DNA of 64,000 nucleotides from Solirubrum puertoriconensis (GCF_001483135.1 NZ_LNAL01000007.1:124001-188000); one strand, 5' to 3'; positions 17,065 through 25,689 are shown, counted from the stretch's first letter. Made by a program: numbers and translations. Notes: generated by a model from the sequence alone, not told the origin.

Positions 17065-18255
17065 ATGAGAGCCTGCAGCACCCGGTTTCAGAACGTTAAA
17101 CAAACTTCCACTTCGCGCGTGCACATAGCCGTTAACACCCGCTTCTTGCTGCCTGGTAATTCGCTCGAAGGTATTGGCCGGTTTACGTATGAAACGTTGC
17201 GGCACATGGTGGCCCAGCACCCCGAGCACACGTTTCATTTCTTGTTTGATCGGGCTTTCGACAAGCGGTACTTGTTTGGGCCCAATGTGGTGCCGCACGT
17301 GCTGTACCCGCCCGCGCGCCACCCGTTTTTGTTTGTAGCTTGGTTTGAGGGAGCAGTAGCGGCGTGGCTGCGGCGGCACAAGCCTGCCGTGTTTCTGAGC
17401 CCCGACGGCTTTACCACGCTCAACACTTCGGTGCCGCGCCTTACGGTGGTGCACGATTTGGCCTTCGAGCATTATCCGCAGGATGTAGGTTGGCTGGTAC
17501 GCAAGTACTACCATTACTTCACGCCGCGCTACGTGCAAGCCTCGCGGTGCATCGTGGCCGTTTCGGAGGCCACTAAGCAGGACTTGGTGCGTACCTACGG
17601 TACAGCCGCTGCCAAAATTGATGTGGTGTACAACGCTGCCGATGCGCACTTCCGGCCGCTGCCAGCGGCGGAGCAGGAGGCGGTGCGGCAGCAGTTCAGC
17701 GGAGGGCGGCCTTACGTTTTGTTTGTGGGCGCGCTGCAACCCCGCAAAAACCTCGTCAACCTGCTGCGGGCTTTCGACCAATTCAAGCAGCAAACCGGCT
17801 CCAAAACCCAACTGCTGGTGGTAGGGCGCAAGGCCTGGAGAGCCGGTCCTATTTTCGACGCCTACCAGCAGATGCAGCACCAGCAAGCTGTGCACCTTAC
17901 CGGCCGCGTTACCGACGAGGAACTGGTGCAGCTGTACGCAGCGGCCCGCGCTTGCGCCTACGTGCCCTACTTCGAAGGCTTCGGTATCCCGATTGTAGAG
18001 GCCCAGCAAAGCGGCTGCCCGGTACTCACTTCCGACCGCAGCTCCATGCCCGAAGTGGCTGGCCCTGGTGGTGCTTGGCTAGCCGACCCGTTCTCGGTAG
18101 CGCAATTAGCCGAAGCACTTACCAAGCTCGATACCGATTCGCAACTTCGCGAGCAGTTGATACAGCAGGGTTTGCTAAACGTGCGCCGCTTTTCGTGGGA
18201 AGAAAGTGCACGCCGCCTTTGGGAAGCAGTAGAAGCCACGGTTTCTGCTCCCTAA
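17065..18255 (+). CDS. Glycosyltransferase family 4 (GT-B fold)
   Basis: A 396-residue GT-B enzyme. The C-terminal nucleotide-sugar domain shows LFVGALQPRKNLVNLLRAF and later YVPYFEGFGIPIVEAQQSGCPV, the E-x7-E region typical of GT4. The N-terminal domain begins HIAVNTRFLLPGNSLEGIGR. ATG 17065 is given as start, but GTG 17119 (18 codons later) would give the more usual family start and is a real alternative. The gene follows the flippase by 22 bases and probably adds a sugar, perhaps mannose, to the lipid-linked repeat unit; the donor is not determinable. Confidence 0.88.
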   Translation: MRACSTRFQNVKQTSTSRVHIAVNTRFLLPGNSLEGIGRFTYETLRHMVAQHPEHTFHFLFDRAFDKRYLFGPNVVPHVLYPPARHPFLFVAWFEGAVAAWLRRHKPAVFLSPDGFTTLNTSVPRLTVVHDLAFEHYPQDVGWLVRKYYHYFTPRYVQASRCIVAVSEATKQDLVRTYGTAAAKIDVVYNAADAHFRPLPAAEQEAVRQQFSGGRPYVLFVGALQPRKNLVNLLRAFDQFKQQTGSKTQLLVVGRKAWRAGPIFDAYQQMQHQQAVHLTGRVTDEELVQLYAAARACAYVPYFEGFGIPIVEAQQSGCPVLTSDRSSMPEVAGPGGAWLADPFSVAQLAEALTKLDTDSQLREQLIQQGLLNVRRFSWEESARRLWEAVEATVSAP

Positions 18256-18282
18256 TAACCATTCTCAAGGGTTAATACCCAT

Positions 18283-18321
18283 GTTTACTAATTTCGTAAA
18301 CTTGTTTACTAACACGGTAAA
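18283..18321. promoter_or_regulatory. Tandem palindromic operator candidate (two TTTAC-N7-GTAAA boxes)
   Basis: Two 18-base copies, GTTTACTAATTTCGTAAA (18283-18300) and GTTTACTAACACGGTAAA (18304-18321), lie head to tail with a 3-base spacer. Each is a palindrome TTTAC-N7-GTAAA. The 21-base period is two helical turns, so two dimers would bind on the same DNA face. The regulator is unknown. The nearest downstream gene is the polysaccharide deacetylase. Confidence 0.55.
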
Positions 18322-18469
18322 TAGTTGAATAACAAGCCCTTCGTTAAGGGAAGGCGAAGGCATGCACCTAGGGTAGGTGTGAGGCGGCAACAAGTTAGCT
18401 AAAGGCGGCCCCTAGGTAGCTGGGGGCTGTAGGTGCGAGCACGGCAAGGAGGCAACTGGCTAGTCCGCT

Positions 18470-18477
18470 TACTTTTG
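18470..18477 (+). promoter_or_regulatory. Candidate -7 promoter element of the deacetylase gene
   Basis: TACTTTTG matches TAnnTTTG exactly, 26 bases before the ATG at 18503. Transcription would start about 18484, leaving a short leader. No clear -33 element is visible. Confidence 0.45.
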
Positions 18478-18502
18478 TGTTTTCCACCACTCAAGCGTGC
18501 CT

Positions 18503-19132
18503 ATGCGTCTTCACCGTTTGCCCGAAGTCATGCAGCGTTGGCTGCCCGGTGCTATTTGGCAAGGCCCAGCTTCCGCCGAGCCCACCGTGTACCTGACTTT
18601 CGACGACGGTCCCATCCCGGAAGAAACGCCTTGGGTGCTCGAACAGCTGGCGGCGCACGATGCCAAAGCCGTGTTTTTTTGCGTGGGCGACAACGTTGAA
18701 CGCCACCCCGATGTAGCCCAGCAAGTAGTGGCTGCGGGGCACCGGCTCGGCAACCACACTCATCATCATATCAGCGGTTGGTCGAGCTCCCGTGATGCAT
18801 ACTTCGGCGAGGTAGCGCGTTGTCAAAAAGCCCTCGATGCGGTGCAGCCCAACGCTCCTAAGCTGTTCCGGCCCCCTTACGGGCGCATAACGCCGGCGCT
18901 AAGTCGGGCGTTGCAACCCACCTACGACATCGTGATGTGGGATGTGCTTACCTGCGACTACGACCGTAGCTACGACCCCGAGCGCTGCCTCCGCGACTCG
19001 TTGCGCTTAACCCGCTCGGGCTCGGTGGTGGTATTCCACGACAGCATCAAAGCCAGCCGAAACCTGCGCTATGTGCTACCTCGCTACCTAGGCGAGCTGG
19101 CCGAGCAAGGCTACCGATTTGGCCTGCTGTAA
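18503..19132 (+). CDS. Polysaccharide deacetylase (carbohydrate esterase 4, NodB domain)
   Basis: A 209-residue NodB-domain enzyme that removes N-acetyl (or O-acetyl) groups from polysaccharides. Motif 1 TFDDGP has the catalytic and metal-binding aspartates (Asp34, Asp35). Motif 2 NHTHHH supplies the metal histidines (85-89), motif 3 is RPPYGR, and motif 5 is VVFHDS. ATG 18503 is used; a GTG two codons upstream is possible. No signal peptide is evident, so cytoplasmic or membrane-associated action is likely. It ends the exopolysaccharide locus and may modify that polymer, although it could also act on peptidoglycan. Confidence 0.9.
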   Translation: MRLHRLPEVMQRWLPGAIWQGPASAEPTVYLTFDDGPIPEETPWVLEQLAAHDAKAVFFCVGDNVERHPDVAQQVVAAGHRLGNHTHHHISGWSSSRDAYFGEVARCQKALDAVQPNAPKLFRPPYGRITPALSRALQPTYDIVMWDVLTCDYDRSYDPERCLRDSLRLTRSGSVVVFHDSIKASRNLRYVLPRYLGELAEQGYRFGLL

Positions 19133-19192
19133 TAACCCTAGGTGCTTTGGGCTACGTGAGGTAAAAGGGGAGGAGGCTGCCCGGAAAGCCGA

Positions 19193-20005
19193 TTATTCGC
19201 CGTTCATGGAAGCCACAACCTGCTCCAGCACTGCCGCCACTCCAAAATCGTCGTTGCTGGCGGCCTCGTAGCGCGCGGCTTGCTTTACCTCGGGATGGGC
19301 ATTGGCCATGGCGTAGCTGAACCGAGCTTGGTGCATCATATCCAGGTCGTTGAGGTAGTCGCCAAACACCATGGTTTGGGCCGGGGCAATGCTGTATTGC
19401 TGCTGCAGCACCGCCAAAGCGCGGCCTTTGCTGGCGAGGCCGTGGGCAATGTCGAGCCAGTGCAAGCCCGAAACCGTAACCTGCAGCTCGCCTTGCAGAT
19501 GCTCGAAATGCGGTAGGATGTTCGTTTCGGCCCCTTGTTCGTTCCAAAGAGCAACCTTCAGAAACTCGTCGTTGGTTACCTGCAGCAAATCGGGCACCAG
19601 TTCTATGGCTTCGTAGTACTTGCTGATCAGAGCCAGGAAACAGGGAGCGGCGTAGTCGATGTAGGCCGTACGCTTGCCGCACAGCACTGCTTGCACGCCG
19701 GGTAGCTGCCGGGCCTTGCGCAGCAGCTCCATGGCCACGATGGGCGGTAGGGCTTGCACCAGCACTTGCTCATCCTGCTGCACTACGTAGCTGCCGTTTT
19801 CGGCGATGAACACCACCCGATCGGCAATGGTGGCAAAGCGCTGGCGTAGGTTGTGGTATTGCCGGCCGCTGGCCACGGCAAACACTACTTTGTTGGCATG
19901 CAACTGCTCAAACAGCGGAAAGAAATTGGGGCTGAGCTCGTGCCGCGAGTTGAGCAGGGTGCCGTCAACGTCGGTAGCAATCAGCTTGATGTCAGCAAAT
20001 GGCAT
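19193..20005 (-). CDS. Cof-type HAD-IIB sugar phosphatase
   Basis: A 270-residue HAD phosphatase with a type IIB cap. Motif I is IATDVDGTLLNS (nucleophile and acid Asp), motif II VFAVASGRQY, and motif IV VFGDYLNDLDMM, all typical of Cof/YbiV-like enzymes that hydrolyse sugar phosphates or nucleotide-derived phosphates. ATG 20005 gives the usual short N-terminus before the motif I strand (FADIKLIATDVDG). The gene is followed at its 5' side by a lipoprotein gene in the same orientation. Substrate is unknown because these enzymes are promiscuous. Confidence 0.9.
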   Translation of the reverse strand: MPFADIKLIATDVDGTLLNSRHELSPNFFPLFEQLHANKVVFAVASGRQYHNLRQRFATIADRVVFIAENGSYVVQQDEQVLVQALPPIVAMELLRKARQLPGVQAVLCGKRTAYIDYAAPCFLALISKYYEAIELVPDLLQVTNDEFLKVALWNEQGAETNILPHFEHLQGELQVTVSGLHWLDIAHGLASKGRALAVLQQQYSIAPAQTMVFGDYLNDLDMMHQARFSYAMANAHPEVKQAARYEAASNDDFGVAAVLEQVVASMNGE

Positions 20006-20068
20006 GTACACAATTCTAATTCCGGGCAAAGGAACGGCATTTCGGCGGCCCGGCCTGTAGGTGGCTTC

Positions 20069-20410
20069 TTAGCGCACCGGCAGCGCACGTACTTCGCCGG
20101 TGCTTTTGTCAATCTCGAAGGCGGCGCGGTTGGGCATGCGGTCGGCCCAATCGGTGCGGGGCACCAGCACTTGCCAGGTGTTATCGTTTACGTTTACTAG
20201 CTCCGCCGAATCGACGACGAACAGCTCCGCGTTTTGCTGCGCCTGAAGGAAGGTGCGTAGGGCCGCACTTGCCTCGCCTTCGGTAGCGGCCCCAGCCGTG
20301 GGCGGTGCGGCCGAAGGCACCACGGGCGTAGCGCGGGTGTTGGGGTTGGTTTGGCAACTGCCCAGCAGGGTAGCAACCATCAGCAACGCAAGTGTCGGCA
20401 ACGTTTTCAT
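20069..20410 (-). CDS. Small lipoprotein, unknown function
   Basis: A 113-residue protein with a signal peptide and lipobox LLGSC. After lipidation a Pro/Ala/Thr-rich linker leads to a small domain of about 65 residues (AALRTFLQAQQNAELFVVDS, then WQVLVPRTDWADRMPNRAAF). The ending RAAFEIDKSTGEVRALPVR resembles peptidase-propeptide-like or PepSY-like strands, but I do not assign a family. It diverges from the GT2 gene and lies 63 bases from the phosphatase gene, with which it may be cotranscribed. Confidence 0.72.
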   Translation of the reverse strand: MKTLPTLALLMVATLLGSCQTNPNTRATPVVPSAAPPTAGAATEGEASAALRTFLQAQQNAELFVVDSAELVNVNDNTWQVLVPRTDWADRMPNRAAFEIDKSTGEVRALPVR

Positions 20411-20464
20411 GTTCCTGATACGCGCCGCTTTGCCTAGCGGCTGCCCCGTGGCGGCGGATCAGCC

Positions 20465-20472
20465 TATCTTTG
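20465..20472 (+). promoter_or_regulatory. Candidate -7 promoter element of the GT2 gene
   Basis: TATCTTTG matches TAnnTTTG exactly, 33 bases before the ATG at 20505. The implied transcription start is about 20479. Confidence 0.45.
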
Positions 20473-20504
20473 CCCGCTCGGCACGGCGGCTACTCCCTAG
20501 GTCG

Positions 20505-21635
20505 ATGCCCTTCTGTGATATGGTGCTGGCTCATCAGCTGCTGCTCGGTTATTTCATTCTGTGGTTTGGTATTCTGCTTACCTCGTGGTGGCTGTTTGCG
20601 CGGCGGCGCCCGCCTAGGCCGCAGCCGTTGCCGCAGCCGGCGCCCCGCGTGAGCATTCTGATTGCCGCCCGCAACGAGGAGCAAGCCATTGGCCGGTGCC
20701 TGAGCAGCATACGGCAGCTGAACTATCCGCACGAACAGCTAGAAGTACTCCTCGGCGACGACGGCAGCGTAGATGCCACGGCCGCTATTGCCGGCGCTAC
20801 CATGCTGGGCTTTGCGGGCTCCTTCAAAATCATTCGCATTGAAGAGCACCTAGGCACGGCGCGCGGCAAAGCCAACGTGCTGGCCCACCTGGCCCGCCAG
20901 GCCACCACCGATTTCTTCCTCATCACCGACGCCGACATTGCCGTGCCGCCCACTTGGGTGCAGGGTTTGCTGGCGTACTGGCGGCCGGGCATGGCTACCA
21001 TCACCGGCCTCACGGTGGTGCGCGGCCCTAGGTTGTTCGATCGGCTGCAGGGCCTGGATTGGCTCATGTCGTTGTCGTTGGTGCAAATGGTATCCGACCG
21101 CGGCCAACCCGTAACGGCCATGGGCAACAACATGCTCATCACCCGCGAGGCGTACCAAGCTACCGGCGGCTACGAAAACCTGCCCTTCTCGGTAACCGAA
21201 GACTACGAGCTGTTCCAGGCCATTCTGCGCCGCGGCTATGGTTGGCTGAACGTGTACGACCCCATGGTGCTGGCCGAGTCGCTGCCCATTGCTACCTGGG
21301 CCAAACTGATGCACCAGCGCCGGCGCTGGCTGCGGGGGGTGGAGCAACTGCCCCTGGGCATTCGGATAGGATTGCTGCTGTACGCGGGCTTCTACCCAGC
21401 TTTGCTACTGGCGGCTTGGTGGTGGGGCTTGCAGGTGGCCCTAGGTATATTGGGCGCTAAGATGCTGGCACAAGGGCTGCTGGCTACCAGTGCTTTTCGA
21501 AAGGCAGGTCTGAAACCGCCTTTGTACTTACTGCCTTTGTTCGAGCTGTACACCGTAGGCGTTACGGCCGGCATGACGTGGTTCCGCCTCAGCCGCAAGC
21601 CCTTCGATTGGAAGGGGCGGCAATACCGCGAATAA
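20505..21635 (+). CDS. Membrane glycosyltransferase family 2
   Basis: A 376-residue GT2 enzyme with one N-terminal and about three C-terminal membrane helices. Motifs seen are VSILIAARNEEQAIGRCL, VLLGDDGSVDAT, ITDADIAVPPTW, VTEDYELFQAILRRG (catalytic ED) and HQRRRWLRG (QRRRW-type). ATG 20505 follows a good -7 element; ATG 20520 is an equally plausible start. It resembles enzymes that transfer sugars to membrane lipids or carotenoids. It is a paralogue of the GT2 at 8102-9313 by layout. Acceptor and donor are unknown. Confidence 0.87.
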   Translation: MPFCDMVLAHQLLLGYFILWFGILLTSWWLFARRRPPRPQPLPQPAPRVSILIAARNEEQAIGRCLSSIRQLNYPHEQLEVLLGDDGSVDATAAIAGATMLGFAGSFKIIRIEEHLGTARGKANVLAHLARQATTDFFLITDADIAVPPTWVQGLLAYWRPGMATITGLTVVRGPRLFDRLQGLDWLMSLSLVQMVSDRGQPVTAMGNNMLITREAYQATGGYENLPFSVTEDYELFQAILRRGYGWLNVYDPMVLAESLPIATWAKLMHQRRRWLRGVEQLPLGIRIGLLLYAGFYPALLLAAWWWGLQVALGILGAKMLAQGLLATSAFRKAGLKPPLYLLPLFELYTVGVTAGMTWFRLSRKPFDWKGRQYRE

Positions 21636-21773
21636 GCGGCTCTCGGGGCCGTCCTCCGCAACCGTCAGGCTAAAGCGCCCGACAAGCTGTTTCTTTGTGC
21701 CAGCACGCAAGGCTACTGGCAAACGTAAGGGACTACCGTACTCCGTGCAATCCGCTTAACCCGCTTTACACCC

Positions 21774-22541
21774 GTGATTCTTACCGATTCCCACGCCCAC
21801 ATTTACGCCGAGCAGTTCAAAGAAGACCGCGACGAAGCCCTCGACCGCGCCTATGCCGCCGGGGTAAGCACCATCCTCATGCCCAACATCGACCATACCA
21901 GCATCGATGCTATGCTTGAGACCGAGGCGCGCCACCCGCAGCACTGCTTTGCCATGATGGGCCTGCACCCGTGCCATGTGCACAAAGGCTTTGAGCGCGA
22001 GCTTTACCAAGTAGAGGATTGGCTGAACAAGCGCCCGTTTGCGGCAGTGGGGGAGTGCGGTGTCGATTTGTATTGGGATAAAACCACCCTAGGCTGGCAG
22101 CAAGAGGCCTTGCGCGTGCAGCTCGACCTCGCCAAGAAGCACAAGCTGCCCATTGTGCTGCACACCCGCGACGCCTTCGCCGAAACGGCCGAGCTCGTAG
22201 AGCAAGCCCAGGATGGTTCGCTGCGTGGCGTATTCCACTGCTTTTCCGGCACCAAAGAGGAGGCCGAACGCGCCATCAAGCTCGGTTTCAAGCTGGGCAT
22301 CGGCGGCGTGGCTACTTTCAAAAACGGCGGACTCGACCAAGTACTGCCGCACCTAGAGCTGGAGCATCTGCTGCTCGAAACCGATTGCCCGTACCTAGCG
22401 CCAGTGCCGCACCGCGGCAAGCGCAACGAGCCCAGTTACTTGCCTTTGGTAGCCAAGCGCGTAGCCGAGCTGATGAAAAAGGATGTTGAGGAAGTGGCCG
22501 AAGCCACCACCCGCACCGCTCGCGAACTATTTAACCTGTAG
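21774..22541 (+). CDS. tatD: TatD-family metal-dependent DNase
   Basis: A 255-residue TIM-barrel hydrolase. Metal ligands are visible in TDSHAHIY (the H-x-H near residues 7-9), AVGECGVD (Glu), PIVLHTRDA (His), FHCFSG (His) and LLETDCPYL (final Asp). The protein begins with GTG at 21774. TatD proteins are 3'-5' exonucleases linked to DNA repair and quality control. The next gene, an asparaginase, starts 4 bases after this stop, so the two are cotranscribed. Confidence 0.93.
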   Translation: MILTDSHAHIYAEQFKEDRDEALDRAYAAGVSTILMPNIDHTSIDAMLETEARHPQHCFAMMGLHPCHVHKGFERELYQVEDWLNKRPFAAVGECGVDLYWDKTTLGWQQEALRVQLDLAKKHKLPIVLHTRDAFAETAELVEQAQDGSLRGVFHCFSGTKEEAERAIKLGFKLGIGGVATFKNGGLDQVLPHLELEHLLLETDCPYLAPVPHRGKRNEPSYLPLVAKRVAELMKKDVEEVAEATTRTARELFNL

Positions 22542-22545
22542 CACC

Positions 22546-23667
22546 GTGGCCGAGCAAGTTCTTCAGCCCAGCGTGATAGTGGAGGTGGAGCCTACCACGG
22601 ATGAGCTAGCGTCCATCAGATCGGTGCTGGTTATTTATACCGGTGGCACGGTGGGCATGTCGGTAAACCGGCGTGGCGAGCTGGTGCCGATGAAGTTTGG
22701 GCAAATTCAGAAGAAAATGCCCGAGCTGCGCCAGCTGGGCATGCGCGTATCGGTGCTGAGCTTGCCCGAGCCCATCGACTCGAGCAATGTAACGCCCGCC
22801 GAGTGGCTGCAGCTGGCGGCCATTCTGGAGGAGCACTACCCGCACTACGACGGCTTTGTGGTGCTGCACGGCACCGATACCATGGCCTATTCGGCTGCCG
22901 CCCTCAGCTACCTGCTCGAGAACCTAGGCAAACCTGTGGTGTTCACGGGGGCGCAGGTACCAGTGGGCCGCATCCGTACCGATGCCCGCCGCAACCTCGT
23001 TACGGCCCTCGAAATAGCCGCTGCCCGCCACCCCCGCGCTGGTACCGTGCGCGTACCCGAGGTATGCGTCTTCTTTAACGATGTGCTTATTCGGGGCACG
23101 CGCGCCAAAAAGGTTGAGAGCCAGCACTATTCCGCTTTCAAAAGTGAAAACCTGCCGCCGCTGGCCCGTGCTGGTATCGAGTTGGAGTTCAACGACAATC
23201 TGATACGCTTGCTGCCCAGTGGCCCCTTACGCGTGCACCAGCACCTCGACGACCGCGTGGCCGTGCTCAAACTGTTTCCTGGCATCACCGAGCGCATGGT
23301 GCGCGCCGTCCTAGGTGCCGACAACCTCCGCGGCTGCGTGCTCGAAACCTACGGCTCGGGCAACGCGCCTACCGCGCAGTGGTTTTTGAATTGCCTCCGC
23401 GAGGCCCACGCCCGTGGCGTTCACGTGCTCAACGTAAGTCAGTGCGAAGAAGGCCGCGTAATTCAGGGTCGTTACGAAACCAGTGCCCACCTCACCGACC
23501 TAGGCGTAATCGGCGGCGAAGACCTTACCACTGAGGCTGCTATCACCAAACTCATGTTCGTGCTGGGCCTGGGTTTGGATGTGGTAGCTACCCGCCGTTT
23601 GCTGATGCAAGACCTCCGCGGCGAAATCTCACCGAGCCAACCTACGTATACCGGGTTGCGTTTCTGA
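22546..23667 (+). CDS. ansA: Type I (cytoplasmic) L-asparaginase
   Basis: A 373-residue asparaginase that hydrolyses L-asparagine to aspartate and ammonia. The two catalytic threonine motifs are YTGGTVG (Thr35) and LHGTDTM (Thr112 region, 108-113), and GAQVPVGRIRTDARRNL matches type I enzymes. No signal peptide is present, in line with the cytoplasmic type. GTG 22546 is the start because it lies just after the tatD stop; the longer frame reads into tatD. About 35 residues precede the usual start of the family core. Confidence 0.92.
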   Translation: MAEQVLQPSVIVEVEPTTDELASIRSVLVIYTGGTVGMSVNRRGELVPMKFGQIQKKMPELRQLGMRVSVLSLPEPIDSSNVTPAEWLQLAAILEEHYPHYDGFVVLHGTDTMAYSAAALSYLLENLGKPVVFTGAQVPVGRIRTDARRNLVTALEIAAARHPRAGTVRVPEVCVFFNDVLIRGTRAKKVESQHYSAFKSENLPPLARAGIELEFNDNLIRLLPSGPLRVHQHLDDRVAVLKLFPGITERMVRAVLGADNLRGCVLETYGSGNAPTAQWFLNCLREAHARGVHVLNVSQCEEGRVIQGRYETSAHLTDLGVIGGEDLTTEAAITKLMFVLGLGLDVVATRRLLMQDLRGEISPSQPTYTGLRF

Positions 23668-23686
23668 GAAAAGCCGCGTTACTTTG
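23656..23686 (+). promoter_or_regulatory. Candidate promoter of tRNA-Ser
   Basis: TTG at 23656-23658 and TTACTTTG at 23679-23686 are separated by 20 bases, the usual Bacteroidota -33/-7 spacing. The -7 element differs from TAnnTTTG at one position. The tRNA begins 18 bases downstream. Confidence 0.4.
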
Positions 23687-23703
23687 CGCAGCTTTCCGCA
23701 TCC

Positions 23704-23791
23704 AGAGAGGTGTCCGAGTGGTCGAAGGAGCACGCCTGGAAAGTGTGTATGGCCCAAAAGGTCATCGTGGGTTCGAATCCCATCCTCTCTG
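23704..23791 (+). tRNA. tRNA-Ser (GGA)
   Basis: The 88-base tRNA folds fully. The acceptor stem AGAGAGG pairs with CCTCTCT, the anticodon stem CACGC/GTGTG closes the loop CTGGAAA with anticodon GGA (23738-23740), and the T arm is GTGGG-TTCGAAT-CCCAT. A long variable arm, as expected for serine, is present. CCA is not encoded. A terminator hairpin follows at once. Confidence 0.95.
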
Positions 23792-23794
23792 CTA

Positions 23795-23827
23795 AAAACC
23801 CCATTTCTTTTCTGGAAATGGGGTTTT
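23795..23827 (+). terminator. Terminator of tRNA-Ser
   Basis: AAAACCCCATTT pairs perfectly with AAATGGGGTTTT around a 9-base loop, ending in a T run 4 bases after the tRNA. Confidence 0.85.
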
Positions 23828-24014
23828 GCTTTTCTGGGGGTACAGCTATGTGTATACCTAGTGCAAACTCGGCTTATTTTCTACTCTTGATAGTGCTCCG
23901 TAAAGGTAGTGCCAGCGTTCAACAGGGCGCTAAAAAACGCTGCCTAGTCAATAGGAGCCGAACTCCTGGAAAAAAGATGTTTTCAAAGGTGCAGCATATT
24001 CACTAGCTGCACCT

Positions 24015-25310
24015 TCAATCAGTTAACTTCTTTATTCGCGGCTGAAGCACCCGCTCCAAAACATAGGCCAACGCAACGGAAGTGGCAAGACACAACACAG
24101 AGCGCAGCAAAAATGACCCTACAGTTCCTGATGGTAGCGGCAGCAAAGCAATTAAGCATACCAACGGAAAGTGGATCAGGTAAATAGCGTAAGAAATCTT
24201 CCCGGTTTCAGCGGCAGCATTCATTACGTGCTTGAAGCTGGGCTCAAGCAGACCGCCAAAGAAGTATACTGCCACTGCGGCCAAGTAGCACACAATGAAC
24301 GGTAGTTCTTTCGCAAACAAAGAAGGCTCGTAGTTTTTGTAAATCGACAGGAATGTCGCTGCTGGTACTAAGAAGAGCAGTTTAATCACCCACGGGCGAT
24401 AAGGGAAGTCGCGGTTGCCAAACACCGCCACGGCCGCTACACTAATGGGCAACAAGCTGAGTTCCTGAAATGGAATCACGCGTTCGTTCCAAACTTGAGT
24501 TTGGGGCAGCGTAAGAACGTTATTCAACAAGAACGGCTCGATTCGGCTCAAAACTGCAGCCAGCACATTGAATCGCCCCATGCTGAGCACCAGCAAAATC
24601 ATGGCCATCATTTCCGTGTAAGAGAGATGGTGCTCTTCACGACTGGAATAGCTGGACAACCACAGCCCGCTAAGCCAAAAAACATAACCGAAGCAGATCG
24701 ACGACAGCACCGCCGGACCGAGATAGGGATATAGCAACGTGTTGAGTACTCCAAAACCCAAGACTGGCAGCATCAATTTTTTGGCATTGAGCCGGTAAAG
24801 CGAAACTGGAATGAATAGGGCATAAAAGAGGATTTCGTAGGCTAGCGACCAACTCGGGCCAAACTCCGGAATGCACTTTGTAACCCAGCCCTGCACAAAG
24901 AGTAAATGACTGAGGATTATCTGCCACGAATACGCTGGTGTCGCCACCCACAAAGCCAAAGCAAGGCAGAGTAAGTAGATGGGATAGATGCGCACCACGC
25001 GCTTCTTGATGTATGCTGTGATTGTGCTAAGTTGAAGCGGGCGCTTGTTGGTGAGGCCGATAACGTATCCGCTTAGCACGAAAAAAATCAGCACGCACAA
25101 ACGCGCGGGCGGCTCAACGCCCCAACTGCCACCGGGTTGATAATCGGGGTCAAGCAATCGGAAAGCAACAAAGTGCCCCCACACCACGAACAGTGCCACC
25201 AAGCCTCGCAACGCCTCGATGTTTAAATCAATTTTCTTTTTGTTGGCAACCTGGATGCCAGGTGCGGATGGGGAAAGCGCTAAGCTTGCCGCCGGGTCTT
25301 GAGTTTGCAA
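24015..25310 (-). CDS. Membrane acyltransferase of the OafA/YrhL (Acyltransferase 3) type
   Basis: A 431-residue protein with about ten membrane helices. The N-terminal pattern NIEALRGLVALFVVWGHF contains the catalytic histidine region, followed by IFFVLSGYVIG and KRVVRIYPIYLL, the diagnostic blocks of Acyltransferase 3 enzymes, which O-acetylate polysaccharides or lipids. Base composition looks nearer 50% GC than its neighbours, and no CCTAGG is seen between 23505 and 25630. With the tRNA-Ser next door this hints at acquisition by transfer. It may modify the exopolysaccharide made by the locus at 12.9-19.1 kb, which is only a guess. Confidence 0.88.
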   Translation of the reverse strand: MQTQDPAASLALSPSAPGIQVANKKKIDLNIEALRGLVALFVVWGHFVAFRLLDPDYQPGGSWGVEPPARLCVLIFFVLSGYVIGLTNKRPLQLSTITAYIKKRVVRIYPIYLLCLALALWVATPAYSWQIILSHLLFVQGWVTKCIPEFGPSWSLAYEILFYALFIPVSLYRLNAKKLMLPVLGFGVLNTLLYPYLGPAVLSSICFGYVFWLSGLWLSSYSSREEHHLSYTEMMAMILLVLSMGRFNVLAAVLSRIEPFLLNNVLTLPQTQVWNERVIPFQELSLLPISVAAVAVFGNRDFPYRPWVIKLLFLVPAATFLSIYKNYEPSLFAKELPFIVCYLAAVAVYFFGGLLEPSFKHVMNAAAETGKISYAIYLIHFPLVCLIALLPLPSGTVGSFLLRSVLCLATSVALAYVLERVLQPRIKKLTD

Positions 25311-25517
25311 AGGACAGTGGGAGAATTACAGCTTTGGCCACATAATTATTTTACAAAAATACAACAGAATACTTGTCGCGTTAGCCTATCATTGACTCAG
25401 CGCCAATCCTAGCAATATCTCCTAGCAAGGTGCTCTAACGCTTATAGTTCCACCTAGAGTTGAGGATGAAAGCGCTCATGCGTTCATGCTCCTGTATCTG
25501 CTGCAGAGGGGCATGAA

Positions 25518-25557
25518 CAAACCAGGCTCATCAATGAATAGTGATGAGCCTGGTTTG
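25518..25557. terminator. Hairpin with 16-bp stem
   Basis: CAAACCAGGCTCATCA pairs perfectly with its complement at 25542-25557 around an 8-base loop. It may back up the terminator at 25660-25689 downstream of the response-regulator gene. Confidence 0.6.
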
Positions 25558-25659
25558 GTGGTGCAACTCGGCAAGCAGCAGCGCCAAATTCCCCTCGGGC
25601 TGGCCAGCAAGCTTCGGTAGGGTAGCTGCTCCTAGGCGCTTCGCACTAGGTTCAAGCAA

Positions 25660-25689
25660 AGAGGGGCCGCCCACGTGGGCGGCCCCTCT
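25660..25689 (-). terminator. Terminator of the kinase/regulator operon, 15-bp stem
   Basis: AGAGGGGCCGCCCAC is followed immediately by its exact complement, a 30-base perfect palindrome. It begins 8 bases beyond the stop of the response regulator on the minus strand. A T-rich stretch follows on that strand. Confidence 0.75.

Noticed and set aside
23684-24006. Short frames overlapping tRNA-Ser and its terminator
   Set aside because: The tRNA folds perfectly; the frames end in the AT-rich spacer and have no protein pattern.
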